Source: Clostridia bacterium (GTDB lineage Bacteria; Bacillota; Clostridia; UMGS1883). From it: a stretch of DNA of 64,000 nucleotides. The notes beneath the pieces are model-generated. The model did no database searches and was not told the origin of the DNA. It saw only the letters and a program-made list of their open reading frames with translations. Shown piece after piece: positions 8,761-17,405 of the stretch (position 1 is the first letter of the stretch; each line of letters opens with the position of its first letter). The position numbers were made by a program, and so were the translations under genes. The stretch spans positions 1-64,000 of the forward strand of contig JAFUOO010000029.1 of the NCBI GenBank assembly GCA_017472685.1, read 5' to 3'.

Positions 8761-9168
8761 ATGAAAAAAGCATTTAACATTACAATTCTTTTCCTGCCTG
8801 TTCTTGTGTGGGCAGTGTGGTTTTTACTGGCGCTTAACCGTGTCAGGACAAATCCCGATTTGGGGCTTGTGCAAATATTTTTGCTTTTATGCCTGCCTGT
8901 GGTGTTATCGCTTTGCAATGTAATTGTCACAAAGGATAAGCGTAGCTTTTTAAAAAGAAATGTAATATGCGGCGCTGTGCAGGTGGCGAGCTACTACTTA
9001 ACAGGCATACTCTACTACTGCTTGATTTCAGGCGATTCGAAAACAATGCTGGTAAATAACACATTTTCTATTGTTTCAATTGTTTATATTCTGCTTGTAA
9101 ACTTGGTTTTTTACTTGGTAAAAGCAGTTTGTGAAAAACTGAAGAAAAAGGAGTTTAATTATGAGTAA
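8761..9168 (+). CDS. integral membrane protein, four helices, unknown function
   Basis: The ATG at 8761 follows AAGGAGG with good spacing; the upstream TTG at 8743 is not needed. The 135-residue product has hydrophobic segments near residues 5-25, 40-57, 72-95 and 103-125 and a lysine-rich tail (KAVCEKLKKKEFNYE). The last eight bases overlap the following cupin gene, so the two are translationally coupled. I recognise no family. Confidence 0.75.
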   Translation: MKKAFNITILFLPVLVWAVWFLLALNRVRTNPDLGLVQIFLLLCLPVVLSLCNVIVTKDKRSFLKRNVICGAVQVASYYLTGILYYCLISGDSKTMLVNNTFSIVSIVYILLVNLVFYLVKAVCEKLKKKEFNYE

Positions 9169-9532
9169 CGTAAATAAAAGAACTGTTTCAGGTATTGATA
9201 TATACGATTACACAGGTGAAAACTATATGCCTGTTATGCGCTATGGGGCGTGGCGTGTTGCATACCTTAACCATGATGCTGAGTTTGAAGAAAAAAACTT
9301 TCACAAAATGGAAAGGCATATGAAAACCGATGAGGTTTTTGTTTTGCTCCAAGGTGAAGCAGTGCTTGTTGTTGGCGATGAACTGAACAAAGTTGAAATG
9401 GAGCCACATAAGGTTTACAATGTTCCCAAGGGTGTATGGCACCATATTTTTACCAAAGAGGGAACAAAGGTGTTAATTGTAGAAAACGAAGACACCTCTG
9501 AAACCAATTCGGAATATATGTCGGTAAAGTGA
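9161..9532 (+). CDS. cupin-domain protein
   Basis: A 123-residue single cupin. The two conserved motifs are visible as HMKTDEVFVLLQGEAVLVVGDE and PHKVYNVPKGVWHHIFTKEGTKVLIVE. The metal ligands appear partly kept (His in HMKTDE, His-His in WHHIF). Such small cupins act as sugar isomerases, metabolite sensors or mannose-6-phosphate-isomerase-like enzymes; the sequence does not decide which. It overlaps the upstream membrane protein gene by eight bases. Confidence 0.85.
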   Translation: MSNVNKRTVSGIDIYDYTGENYMPVMRYGAWRVAYLNHDAEFEEKNFHKMERHMKTDEVFVLLQGEAVLVVGDELNKVEMEPHKVYNVPKGVWHHIFTKEGTKVLIVENEDTSETNSEYMSVK

Positions 9533-9565
9533 TACAAAACAGAACACATACAAAGGGGGATTACC

Positions 9566-9985
9566 ATGGCAGCAGGTGAAGGCTTTGCATTCATTGACAT
9601 TATTAAAATTGTTGTAGCCGTTGTGCTGATAATAGCTTTGATTATACCTAAAAAGAAAGGCTATGAGTACACCAAGCTTGACAAAACAGGCTTTATGTTG
9701 AATGTTATACTGTCGGCAATATATGTGCCCATGTCAATTGCAGGGGTGTTTACGGTTTTCTTTTCCGACAATACATCGGGCTTTTCTGAAGTTAAAATGA
9801 ATTTGCTTTACGTTGTAATAATGATGGGCTCATCCACACCGATTGTTTCAATTGCAAGCATTTTTTCATCCATAGTTTTGCGCAACCGTGGCAAAAGTAA
9901 GCTGAGCTTTGCAGTGCAGTTTTTGCCCATTGCCCTTTTTATTATAATGCTTATTACAATGTTTGTTATGGCTTACGTGAACTAA
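9566..9985 (+). CDS. small integral membrane protein, unknown function
   Basis: Start follows AAAGGGGG. The 139 residues contain about four hydrophobic helices (residues 10-26, 43-65, 78-103, 113-136). There are short charged loops such as IPKKKGYEYTKLDKTG and RNRGKSK. It follows the cupin gene by 33 bases and ends at a terminator, so it is likely the last gene of the unit that begins at the 8.17 kb promoter. I recognise no family. Confidence 0.75.
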   Translation: MAAGEGFAFIDIIKIVVAVVLIIALIIPKKKGYEYTKLDKTGFMLNVILSAIYVPMSIAGVFTVFFSDNTSGFSEVKMNLLYVVIMMGSSTPIVSIASIFSSIVLRNRGKSKLSFAVQFLPIALFIIMLITMFVMAYVN

Positions 9986-10013
9986 AAGCTGTCGGGTTGC
10001 CGATGGCTTTTTT
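9984..10013 (+). terminator. terminator of the 8.2-10 kb unit
   Basis: Imperfect stem AAAGCTGTCGG / CCGATGGCTTT (with G-U pairs) and a T run directly after the stop codon. Confidence 0.75.
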
Positions 10014-10080
10014 GTATGTCAAATTGAGTTGAAATGAAAACGTATTTATGCTATAATTACTTCAATCTTTGATTGAAATT

Positions 10081-10168
10081 GTCGATATAAATCTCTTACG
10101 AGATTTTCGATATGTGCAAAAGCACTCGATATGCCATATGGCTCGATATGTCGCTGATGCGACGAGAT
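10081..10168. repeat. chain of short hairpins spaced by TCGATAT
   Basis: Upstream of topB the sequence alternates a constant word with variable mini-palindromes: AATCTCttacGAGATT, GTGCaaaaGCAC, GCCATATGGC and GTCGCtgatGCGAC, each separated by TCGATAT. It resembles the ATATCGC chain at 2320-2398 in reverse orientation. It lies within the presumed topB leader and may affect its mRNA. Confidence 0.65.
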
Positions 10169-10190
10169 TAGTATAAAGGCGGTAATTACC

Positions 10191-12293
10191 ATAAAACTTA
10201 TAATTGCAGAAAAACCGTCGCTGGCACGAAACATTGCGGCGAGTTTAGGAAACATGAAAAGAGCCGACGGCTATATGCTGTGCGGAGAATATATAATAAC
10301 ATGGGTTTTCGGCCATTTGTTTTCACTTTCCGATGTGGACTACTATAGCCCCAACCCCGACGGCACAACACGGTGGACTACAAAGACCCTGCCGTGCTTT
10401 CCCGAGGTATTTCGTTTTGAACTGAAAAAGGACCCTGTCACAAAAAAGGTTGACCAGGGGGTAGAAAAGCAGTTTGAAACCATAAAGGCATTAATTGCCC
10501 GAAGTGATGTTGACATGATAATCAACGCAGGCGACGCCGACCGTGAGGGTGAAATAATTGTGCGCACCTGTGTGAGCGAGGCAAAGGTTACGGGGAAGGA
10601 ATTCAAACGCCTGTGGCTTCCTGACCAGACCCCCGAAACCATCCGTCAAGCACTTATTGACATGAAGGACGAAACCGAATACGAAAACCTTGCAAGCGAA
10701 GGCTATGCCAGAACATATATCGACTGGCTCTACGGCGTTAACCTGACACGCTATGCGACCTTAAAGTGCGGCAAGCTTTTACGTGTAGGCAGGGTAATTG
10801 TACCCATTGTAAAAGCCATTTATGACAGGGACATGGCAATTAAAAACTTTGTGCCCGATATTTATTATGCCGTTTCAAGTAAAGAGGCAACAAACGGCGA
10901 AGAGGTTGAACTTACCAGCAAGGAGCAGTTTAAAAAGGACGAGTTTTTAAAGGCTCAGGCGCTGTGCGATAAATACAATCAATCAAAGGCGATTGTTACA
11001 GCCAAAAAGAAAAAGAAGGACACCTTAAAGCCCGGCAAGCTGTATTCCTTAACAAAGCTCCAGAACGTTTTGGGTAAGAAGCATAAAATGAGCATGGAAA
11101 AGAGCCTCAAAATAGTGCAGGACTTGTACGAGCGCGGCTATGTTACATACCCCAGAACAAACTCCGAATACCTTGCAACTGCCGAAAAGGGCAAAATAAA
11201 AACCATCCTTGATGCTGTAGCAAAAATTGGCTACAGTGTTAAATTCAAGGACGGCAAAAACATATTTGACGACAGTAAAATCGAGTCCCACTCGGCGCTT
11301 ACACCAACCTACAAAATCCCCAAAAAGACCGATTTAAGTGAAGAGGAATTCATTGTGTATTCCACCATTATGCGCCGCTTTGTTGCAGTTTTCTGCAGCG
11401 AGGACTGCGTTGTTGAAAAAACGGAAATCACAATCGATGTGGGCGGCTTTGAAGAGTTTACTCTAAAGGGCAACGTTATTGTAGAGCCCGGCTGGACAAA
11501 GTACGACGACTATTCCAAAAAGGACAAGGTTTTGCCCCTTCTGGAAAAGGGCGACGAGGTTAACATAAACTTCAAGCCCTCAGAAAAGGAAACACAGCCA
11601 CCCAAGCACTACACCATTGAAACACTTAATAACTACCTCAAAAACCCCTTCCGTGAGGACAAAAAAAGAATGGACGAGGAAAACGACGAGGAAGAATACA
11701 AGGCAATTTTCGAAGGGTTGGAGCTTGGCACCGAGGCAACCCGTACAGGCATTATTGACAACGCCAAAAAGAGTGGCTACATAGAGCTTAAAAAGGACGT
11801 TTATAAAATTCTGCCCGACGGCATTTATCTTATCGAAGCCTTGGAGCGCATGGCAATAAGCATGGATAAGTACAAAACAGCCGAAGTGGGCAAGGCGCTC
11901 AAGAAGGTTTTCCGTGGCGAATTTTCTATTAACGACAGCATAAAAATTGCCGAAAAGGAAATAGCCGAGGTTTTTGTTAAAAAGGAACAAACACCCGAAA
12001 ACGATACCGACGACGGCTTCTATGGCGACGAGGCAGGCGTGTGCCCCTTATGCGGAGGCGAGGTAAGGCGCACAAGCTTTGGCTACGGCTGCTCAAACTA
12101 CCGCGAAAAGAACTGTAAATTTGCCGTAAGCAACGTTATCTGCAAAAGGGTAATTTCTATTGCAAACGTTAAAAAGCTACTGGAAACAGGCAAAACAAAT
12201 AAAATTCAAGGCTTCATTTCACCAAAAAGCGGAAAAACCTTTGATGCATACTTAAAGCTTGAAGGCGGCAGAGCTGTGTTTGAATTTGGGTAA
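10191..12293 (+). CDS. topB: DNA topoisomerase III, apparent AUA start
   Basis: Type IA topoisomerase that relaxes or decatenates DNA. The conserved TopB N-terminus KLIIAEKPSLARNIAA is encoded upstream of the first ATG (10254), and its first codon is ATA at 10191, eight bases after AAGGCGG. No ATG, GTG or TTG lies in frame there, so initiation at AUA is the simplest reading; a sequencing error is the alternative. The TOPRIM acidic motif DADREGE is at 115-121. The catalytic tyrosine is Tyr320 in GYVTYPRTNSEYL. The C-terminus holds a zinc ribbon (CPLCGGEVRRTSFGYGCSNY) and a final KLEGGRAVFEFG block. That block is repeated at 12783-12848, after an inserted gene. Confidence 0.93.
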   Translation: MKLIIAEKPSLARNIAASLGNMKRADGYMLCGEYIITWVFGHLFSLSDVDYYSPNPDGTTRWTTKTLPCFPEVFRFELKKDPVTKKVDQGVEKQFETIKALIARSDVDMIINAGDADREGEIIVRTCVSEAKVTGKEFKRLWLPDQTPETIRQALIDMKDETEYENLASEGYARTYIDWLYGVNLTRYATLKCGKLLRVGRVIVPIVKAIYDRDMAIKNFVPDIYYAVSSKEATNGEEVELTSKEQFKKDEFLKAQALCDKYNQSKAIVTAKKKKKDTLKPGKLYSLTKLQNVLGKKHKMSMEKSLKIVQDLYERGYVTYPRTNSEYLATAEKGKIKTILDAVAKIGYSVKFKDGKNIFDDSKIESHSALTPTYKIPKKTDLSEEEFIVYSTIMRRFVAVFCSEDCVVEKTEITIDVGGFEEFTLKGNVIVEPGWTKYDDYSKKDKVLPLLEKGDEVNINFKPSEKETQPPKHYTIETLNNYLKNPFREDKKRMDEENDEEEYKAIFEGLELGTEATRTGIIDNAKKSGYIELKKDVYKILPDGIYLIEALERMAISMDKYKTAEVGKALKKVFRGEFSINDSIKIAEKEIAEVFVKKEQTPENDTDDGFYGDEAGVCPLCGGEVRRTSFGYGCSNYREKNCKFAVSNVICKRVISIANVKKLLETGKTNKIQGFISPKSGKTFDAYLKLEGGRAVFEFG

Positions 12294-12307
12294 GAGGAGA
12301 AATACTT

Positions 12308-12787
12308 ATGTGGAAAAATTGTATTGAAAATGCATGCGAGCATATAAGTTTGCATGATTGTGTTGTCAATAATGCAGAGATTATTGGTGATACCCTATCC
12401 TTAACTTTTAATGATGGTTTTTGGATGTTAGCAGATTCAAAATACAATTCATGCGGAGACACAGTCAGGACAGATAAATCTAAAATTAGTTTTATTGACT
12501 TTGATGAAAGCGTGTCGGAATTTTATGTGTTCAAAAGACACTATTTATTTGGTAAAAGCATTTGTACAACCAGAAAAAGTGTAGACTTGCAGAAGCTTTT
12601 AAAAAAAATTAATAGTGGAGAGTGGAAAATAGAGTTCAATGAACAATATGGTGCATTTCATAGAGCTTTGTTTTTTGGCGGTATAACAACAAAAAAGAAA
12701 ATATGGGAATTTGAATTTCAAATAGCCATAGAGTGTGAAAAAATGGAGTATTATTGGAATAACATTCGCCCTGAAAGAAAATGGTAA
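12308..12787 (+). CDS. uncharacterised 159-residue protein inserted at the topB 3' end
   Basis: Start follows AGAGGAGA. No recognised family; soluble, with tryptophan/phenylalanine-rich beta-type segments (GDTLSLTFNDGFWMLADS, GAFHRALFFGGITTKKKIWEFEFQIAIECEK). The DNA is more AT-rich than the flanking topB. It lies between the present topB end and a second copy of the topB C-terminal codons, so it arrived in an insertion that rebuilt the target gene's tail. Size and context resemble single-gene cargo such as an immunity or orphan stress protein, but nothing in the sequence proves a role. Confidence 0.7.
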   Translation: MWKNCIENACEHISLHDCVVNNAEIIGDTLSLTFNDGFWMLADSKYNSCGDTVRTDKSKISFIDFDESVSEFYVFKRHYLFGKSICTTRKSVDLQKLLKKINSGEWKIEFNEQYGAFHRALFFGGITTKKKIWEFEFQIAIECEKMEYYWNNIRPERKW

Positions 12788-12848
12788 ATTTGTTTGCGAA
12801 TCCTTAAAGCTCGAGGGCGGCAGAGCTGTGTTTGAATTTAATGACTAA
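12783..12848 (+). pseudogene. displaced original 3' end of topB
   Basis: In frame from 12783 it reads GKFVCESLKLEGGRAVFEFND then stop. This matches the live topB tail (DAYLKLEGGRAVFEFG). It has no start or ribosome site and overlaps the stop of the inserted gene. The terminator that follows is probably the original topB terminator. Confidence 0.8.
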
Positions 12849-12850
12849 AC

Positions 12851-12882
12851 AAAAAACCAACGGAATTTTCCGTTGGTTTTTT
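12851..12882. terminator. bidirectional terminator between topB unit and M56 gene
   Basis: Stem AAAACCAACGGA / TCCGTTGGTTTT with A and T runs on the two sides. It sits between convergent genes and can serve both. Confidence 0.9.
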
Positions 12883-12887
12883 GTGTG

Positions 12888-15800
12888 TTACCATACACCT
12901 TCAACAGGAGTAACAACTCTGTCATTCCACTTCACGATATTGGTTATGATGAACTTGCCGTTATCTTGTTTTTCAAAGGTATAAAGGTATTCCTGAAATA
13001 CAGAATGGTCATTATCGCAATACCGCAAGAATATTGCAGTTGCTACGTTGTGCTGTGATGCAGGGTTTCCTTGAATAATATTGAAATTTGAACGGTTGTA
13101 ATAATCAAAGGTCATTTCACCATCTGCTAAGATTAAACCAATTCGTCCATTTTCATTTACATCATAATAGTTTTTATGTAAATAAATAAGAAAAACATCT
13201 TTTGAACAATAATCTGCCATTATTGTGTAAGCTTTTTCAAAGGAGTTGTACTCACTATCAAGTGCAATAACTTCAACGCCTTCGTCGGTATGCCATGAAA
13301 TATCAGAATTGTACTTGTTTTCAAACATGTCTGAAACTTTGTTCTCTGTTTCAAGAACTAACTGGAATAGTATTTCTTCTAAATCTCTTTCAAAGCAGTA
13401 GGGGGTTTCTTCGTTTTTTAACAATGCGGGTCGAACTGCACCCCATGATGTTAAGATTTCATTATCTGAATTAATTTTTATGGATAAAAGCTCCGTTCCG
13501 ATTTCATGAGGACGAACAGTATCGTCAGAGTACTCCTTCAAATAAAGGGTGGCACCCTTGTCTGTTAATTTTACATCACATGTGTAGTTGAAAAATGTCT
13601 GATAGCCTGCGTCTATAAGCTTTGCCTTGAAACCGTTTTCCTCGTATATTGTCAATAAATAACTGTTAGAAGCAGGTATTCCCGAAGTGGATTTCCATGT
13701 TTCTTCAAAAAGATATTCCCCTATGTATTTTTGAAGTTCAGCATTGTTGATTTTTGAATTGATGTCAAAGGTTGTAAGCTTTGATATATATCGGTCACCA
13801 TCAAAAGTCAGTCGATATGTTTTTTCTCCTATGAGAATAATATCATGATACCCGTTTGCTTGTGTTGATATATAAATAGGTGAACTGATTTTCATAGTAT
13901 CTTGGTTTAATATCTGCATAACATAGTGTGAAACATTTTTATAAGTTCCGTCGCCATTGTTTATGAGAATATCAACGCTGTCTCCGCTTGAGCCTGAATG
14001 AATAGGAGATGCTACAATAACAAATTTATCGGTCAATCCGTCACTGTTCAAGTCATAATCAAAATAGCGGATAACAATATGTTTTGCCTCAGTCATACTC
14101 ATTACATCGGAAATATCTTCTTTGTAGTATTCTTTTAAAACATCGTCGTTAAGACCTTCTTTCCAGTCAGTGGGGGTAATTTGATTATAAGCGAGTAAAT
14201 CCAAATATTCAGATTTTGTAAAAACAGCACCATCGGGGAAATATTCGGTGTATGTTTGTGTTGATTTTTCGCTGTTGAAGATAACGCCATTTTCTATAAT
14301 GTCAAAAATATATATGTCACCCTCGGAATTTATTAAAAGCTCGGTATCTGTAATATGGTAATTTCCGCTTCTGATATAAGAGGCGAGATTGCTGTAGGCA
14401 AAGGAGCATGTGCCGTCATCTTCAAGGGTTACGTACGCTGTTTCAAAGCGTGAATCAACAGAATTGTGAGAGAAATATGTGCCTGCGGAAATTTCTATAC
14501 TTTGCACAACCAAAGCTTCGCCTGCCTTTTCCTCCAATTCGTGATATATATAGCTGAACGTGTTATCACGCAAGTTTTGCATTGAAAGAATATGGTCGGA
14601 GCTGTTTCCCGAATTTATAACAATGTAATCGCCCATAAGCTGTAAGCCTGTCACATGGCCTGCATCAGGGCAGGGGATAGCTGTAAGCTTTTTGCTTTTT
14701 ATGTTGAATGCATACAAGGAATCCTCACCGGAATTATTCATACCTTTTCCAAAATAGCACATATTGCCGTCAATAACAAATTCCCAACCAAAGCCCTCTT
14801 CTAAAAGCACTTCGGTCTTGCCGTTTTTCATGTTATATCGGCAAAAGCTATTCTTTGACTCATTAACATGGGTGTAATAAACGTACTTCCCGTCATAGTC
14901 CACAGTCCAGCCAAGAGAGCCCTCACCAAGGGTGAAAACACTTTCGCTTTCGCCTGTTTCAAAATCATATTTTCTGATTTCTGTGTTCTTATTTGTTGTG
15001 TATAACAGAAAATCATCATTTGAATAAGCTACATATGAATTGTCAAACACAACACTGGACAATATCTCGCCTTTAGAATTCATGGTGATTAAATTGTCGC
15101 CGTCTGCAAAAATAAAATCTTTGCCCATGGGTGCAAGGTAATAAATATCAAAGTCCTTTGAGGAATAAAGCTCTTTGTGAGTTAAGGTTTTAAGGTTTAT
15201 AGCTTCAATAGATGTGGTGTTCTCAAAGGATTCACCAATACAGTATAATACATAGTTATCCACAAAGCTGTAATCGCAGTAGCCTTCTGTGAGGTGCGTT
15301 ACATTTTCAAAGTTTTCATCGCATGAATAAATGCCGTCGATACAGTTAAAATAAAGCTTACCTTTGTGGTATGTCACAAAGGGTGAAGATGTATCCGATG
15401 CAAAGCTTTTTGTCACGGGATTTGTTAAAAAGCACACCGCCATGGCGATACACAAAGCTATTGCTGCCACAATAATCCAAAAAGCAGGCTTTTTGTAGTT
15501 AAGCACAGATTTTATTCTGCCTTTCACGCCGCTTTCACCAAAGGCGAGGGGGCAGGCGGTTACATATGGGCGGTGTATGCTTAAATTAAGAAGCGTTTCG
15601 GAATAGCTTTTCTTTACGTCGAGGGACATATCACGAACAACCTTTTCGTCGCAGGCATATTCAATGTCGCGGCAAAGGAGAATGTAGCCAAGCCACAAAA
15701 CGGGATTAAACCAGTAGAATGTTAAAAGAATGTAGCCCAAAGGCTTCCATATGTAGTCAAGGCGTTTTATATGCGCCTTTTCATGGGCAATAACAAAGGA

Positions 15801-16352
15801 GGCATCCTCTTCGCTTAAATGTGACGGAAGGTAAATTTTAGGGCGGATAATGCCTAAAATAAAAGGCGAGGGGATGTGGTCACAAAGGTATATATTGCCC
15901 TCAAGCTTTACACTTTCACGCACCTTAAAGCGTATACGCAAATAGCTTAAAAGAGCATAAAGCGCCATGGCAATAACGCCAAGCTGCCAGAGGTATGCTC
16001 CAATATGAATGGGAAGCTGAATGGGATTCATGCTTGTTAATTCATCCGATGGAGTAAAATTATTTTGTATAATAGGGTTAACAGTAGTGTTTAAGGACTC
16101 AATCCCTGTGTCAATTGCAGGAGAGGGGGAGTATTCAATTTCAAGGGGGATAGTTTCCTTTGATGGAATAAGGCTTAAGCTGCTTTCAAGCGAAATGGGG
16201 AATATAAGCCGCACCGCCACAAGTGCCCAAAGTGCACAGATTATGTATTTCGGTGCTTTTTTGAACACAAGGCGGAAAAGCACAATAGCCAGAACAAGCC
16301 AGCTAGCCATTATGCTTACGTTTACAAGGTGTAAAAAGGTCTGACTAAGCAT
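12888..16352 (-). CDS. BlaR1-like M56 membrane metallopeptidase with large sensor region
   Basis: Partner of the BlaI repressor. Residues 1-310 form the M56 unit: membrane helices near 10-30, 36-55, 117-140 and 202-228, the zinc motif HEKAH at 190-194, ACDE downstream near 233-236, and a helix at 292-309. BlaR1 proteases sense a signal and cause BlaI cleavage. Instead of a penicillin-binding domain, residues about 320-600 look like a beta-propeller of DUF5050 type (repeated GKLYFNCIDGIYS, GKYVYYTH, DYIVINS). The last 500 residues are further extracellular beta domains. At 1154 residues it is about twice BlaR1 length. It begins right after the blaI stop with a GAGGA site inside blaI, so translation is coupled. 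Confidence 0.88.
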   Translation of the reverse strand: MLSQTFLHLVNVSIMASWLVLAIVLFRLVFKKAPKYIICALWALVAVRLIFPISLESSLSLIPSKETIPLEIEYSPSPAIDTGIESLNTTVNPIIQNNFTPSDELTSMNPIQLPIHIGAYLWQLGVIAMALYALLSYLRIRFKVRESVKLEGNIYLCDHIPSPFILGIIRPKIYLPSHLSEEDASFVIAHEKAHIKRLDYIWKPLGYILLTFYWFNPVLWLGYILLCRDIEYACDEKVVRDMSLDVKKSYSETLLNLSIHRPYVTACPLAFGESGVKGRIKSVLNYKKPAFWIIVAAIALCIAMAVCFLTNPVTKSFASDTSSPFVTYHKGKLYFNCIDGIYSCDENFENVTHLTEGYCDYSFVDNYVLYCIGESFENTTSIEAINLKTLTHKELYSSKDFDIYYLAPMGKDFIFADGDNLITMNSKGEILSSVVFDNSYVAYSNDDFLLYTTNKNTEIRKYDFETGESESVFTLGEGSLGWTVDYDGKYVYYTHVNESKNSFCRYNMKNGKTEVLLEEGFGWEFVIDGNMCYFGKGMNNSGEDSLYAFNIKSKKLTAIPCPDAGHVTGLQLMGDYIVINSGNSSDHILSMQNLRDNTFSYIYHELEEKAGEALVVQSIEISAGTYFSHNSVDSRFETAYVTLEDDGTCSFAYSNLASYIRSGNYHITDTELLINSEGDIYIFDIIENGVIFNSEKSTQTYTEYFPDGAVFTKSEYLDLLAYNQITPTDWKEGLNDDVLKEYYKEDISDVMSMTEAKHIVIRYFDYDLNSDGLTDKFVIVASPIHSGSSGDSVDILINNGDGTYKNVSHYVMQILNQDTMKISSPIYISTQANGYHDIILIGEKTYRLTFDGDRYISKLTTFDINSKINNAELQKYIGEYLFEETWKSTSGIPASNSYLLTIYEENGFKAKLIDAGYQTFFNYTCDVKLTDKGATLYLKEYSDDTVRPHEIGTELLSIKINSDNEILTSWGAVRPALLKNEETPYCFERDLEEILFQLVLETENKVSDMFENKYNSDISWHTDEGVEVIALDSEYNSFEKAYTIMADYCSKDVFLIYLHKNYYDVNENGRIGLILADGEMTFDYYNRSNFNIIQGNPASQHNVATAIFLRYCDNDHSVFQEYLYTFEKQDNGKFIITNIVKWNDRVVTPVEGVW

Positions 16353-16354
16353 GG

Positions 16355-16708
16355 TTATTCCTCCTCGTAAGAATTTATCATGTCGCGTATCTGGGCAATT
16401 TCTTCCTTCGACAATGCCTTGCGCGAGGTAAACGCCGCCAAAAATGCGGGAAGCGAGCCTTGGAAGGTTTCATCAACAAATTTTGCCGACTGCATTGAAT
16501 AAAAATCCTCACGGGAAATGAGGCTTGTTACAGTTCCGCCCTCGTTTTTGAAAATACCCCGCTCACTTAAGCGTTTTAATACGGTGTAGGTGGTTGTGCG
16601 CTTCCATTCAAGCTCACTTTCGCACAATTTTACCAAGTCAGAAGTGGAAAGAGGCTCATGCTGCCATATAATATCTGCAAAGCGAGATTCAACTGTACCC
16701 AAATTCAT
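16355..16708 (-). CDS. BlaI/MecI-family repressor
   Basis: A 117-residue winged-helix repressor (LGTVESRFADIIWQHEPLSTSDLVKLCE, WKRTTTYTVLKRLSERGIF). The C-terminal dimer and cleavage region ends in EEE. It is the first gene of a two-gene operon with the M56 peptidase. Two 17-base palindromes in its own promoter make autorepression very likely. Release from DNA would follow proteolysis by the M56 partner. Confidence 0.94.
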   Translation of the reverse strand: MNLGTVESRFADIIWQHEPLSTSDLVKLCESELEWKRTTTYTVLKRLSERGIFKNEGGTVTSLISREDFYSMQSAKFVDETFQGSLPAFLAAFTSRKALSKEEIAQIRDMINSYEEE

Positions 16709-16723
16709 TTTATTACCTCCTTT

Positions 16724-16775
16724 GTCTACAATTGGTAGACAATTAAAGTCTACAACCTGTAGACAAAAAAGTCAA
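16724..16775 (-). promoter_or_regulatory. blaI promoter with two BlaI-type operators
   Basis: Operators GTCTACAATTGGTAGAC (16724-16740) and GTCTACAACCTGTAGAC (16748-16764) are palindromes of the BlaI TACA/TGTA type. On the minus strand TTGACT (16770-16775) and TAGACT (16747-16752) are 17 bases apart. One operator covers the -10 box and spacer, the other the expected transcription start. Confidence 0.9.
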
Positions 16776-16785
16776 GATATTTTTA

Positions 16786-16813
16786 TTGAAAAAACAAAGA
16801 AAAATGATATAAT
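16786..16813 (+). promoter_or_regulatory. promoter of the nitroreductase gene
   Basis: TTGAAA at 16786-16791 and TATAAT at 16808-16813 with a 16-base spacer, divergent from the blaI promoter and close enough that BlaI might affect it. Confidence 0.75.
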
Positions 16814-16840
16814 AATCTACAAAGTTAAGGAGTGATGAAG

Positions 16841-17362
16841 ATGAACGAAATTATAAGTGCAATGATTGAACGTAGAAGCTGCAAAAGCTACAAGAGCGAT
16901 ATGCTCCCAAAGAAGGACATTGAAAAGATTATCGAAGCGGGGCTCTGGGCGGCAAACGGCAGAGGTCTGCAGACACCTGTTATCATCGCTGTAACCGACA
17001 AGGAAACACGCGACAAGCTCTCCAAATTAAATGCGGCTGTAATGGGCGCAGAGAGCGACCCGTTTTACAATGCCCCCGTGGTACTCGTTGTGCTTGCACC
17101 CGCAGAGCACCCCAATAGGGTTTACGACGGAAGCCTGGTTATGGGCAACTTAATGCTTGCGGCGCACAGTATGGGTATCGGCAGCTGCTGGATACACCGA
17201 GCAAAAGAGGTTATGGAAACCGAAGATGGCAAGGCAATTTTAAATAACCTTGGCTTAGAAGGCGAATGGGAAGGCATTGGTAACTGCGTTTTGGGCTACG
17301 CAGATGGTCCCTTAAAGGAAGCACAAAAAAGAAAGGATAACAGAGTATACTGGATAGACTAA
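16841..17362 (+). CDS. nitroreductase-family FMN oxidoreductase
   Basis: I chose the ATG at 16841, eight bases after AAGGAG. The protein is a 173-residue nitroreductase: ERRSCKSYKSDMLPKKDIEKIIEAGLWAANGRGLQTP at the front supplies FMN phosphate contacts (RRSCKSY), and GSLVMGNLMLAAHSMGIGSCWIH is the central helix pair. Such enzymes reduce nitro compounds, quinones or flavins with NAD(P)H. The natural substrate is not readable. It is divergent from the blaI operon and ends at a strong terminator. Confidence 0.93.
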   Translation: MNEIISAMIERRSCKSYKSDMLPKKDIEKIIEAGLWAANGRGLQTPVIIAVTDKETRDKLSKLNAAVMGAESDPFYNAPVVLVVLAPAEHPNRVYDGSLVMGNLMLAAHSMGIGSCWIHRAKEVMETEDGKAILNNLGLEGEWEGIGNCVLGYADGPLKEAQKRKDNRVYWID

Positions 17363-17363
17363 C

Positions 17364-17394
17364 AAAAAAAGGCGTTGCATCAGCAACGCCTTTT
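17364..17394. terminator. bidirectional terminator between nitroreductase and NhaC-type gene
   Basis: Stem AAAAAGGCGTTGC / GCAACGCCTTTT with loop ATCA, between convergent genes. Confidence 0.92.
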
Positions 17395-17405
17395 AACTTT
17401 AAAAT

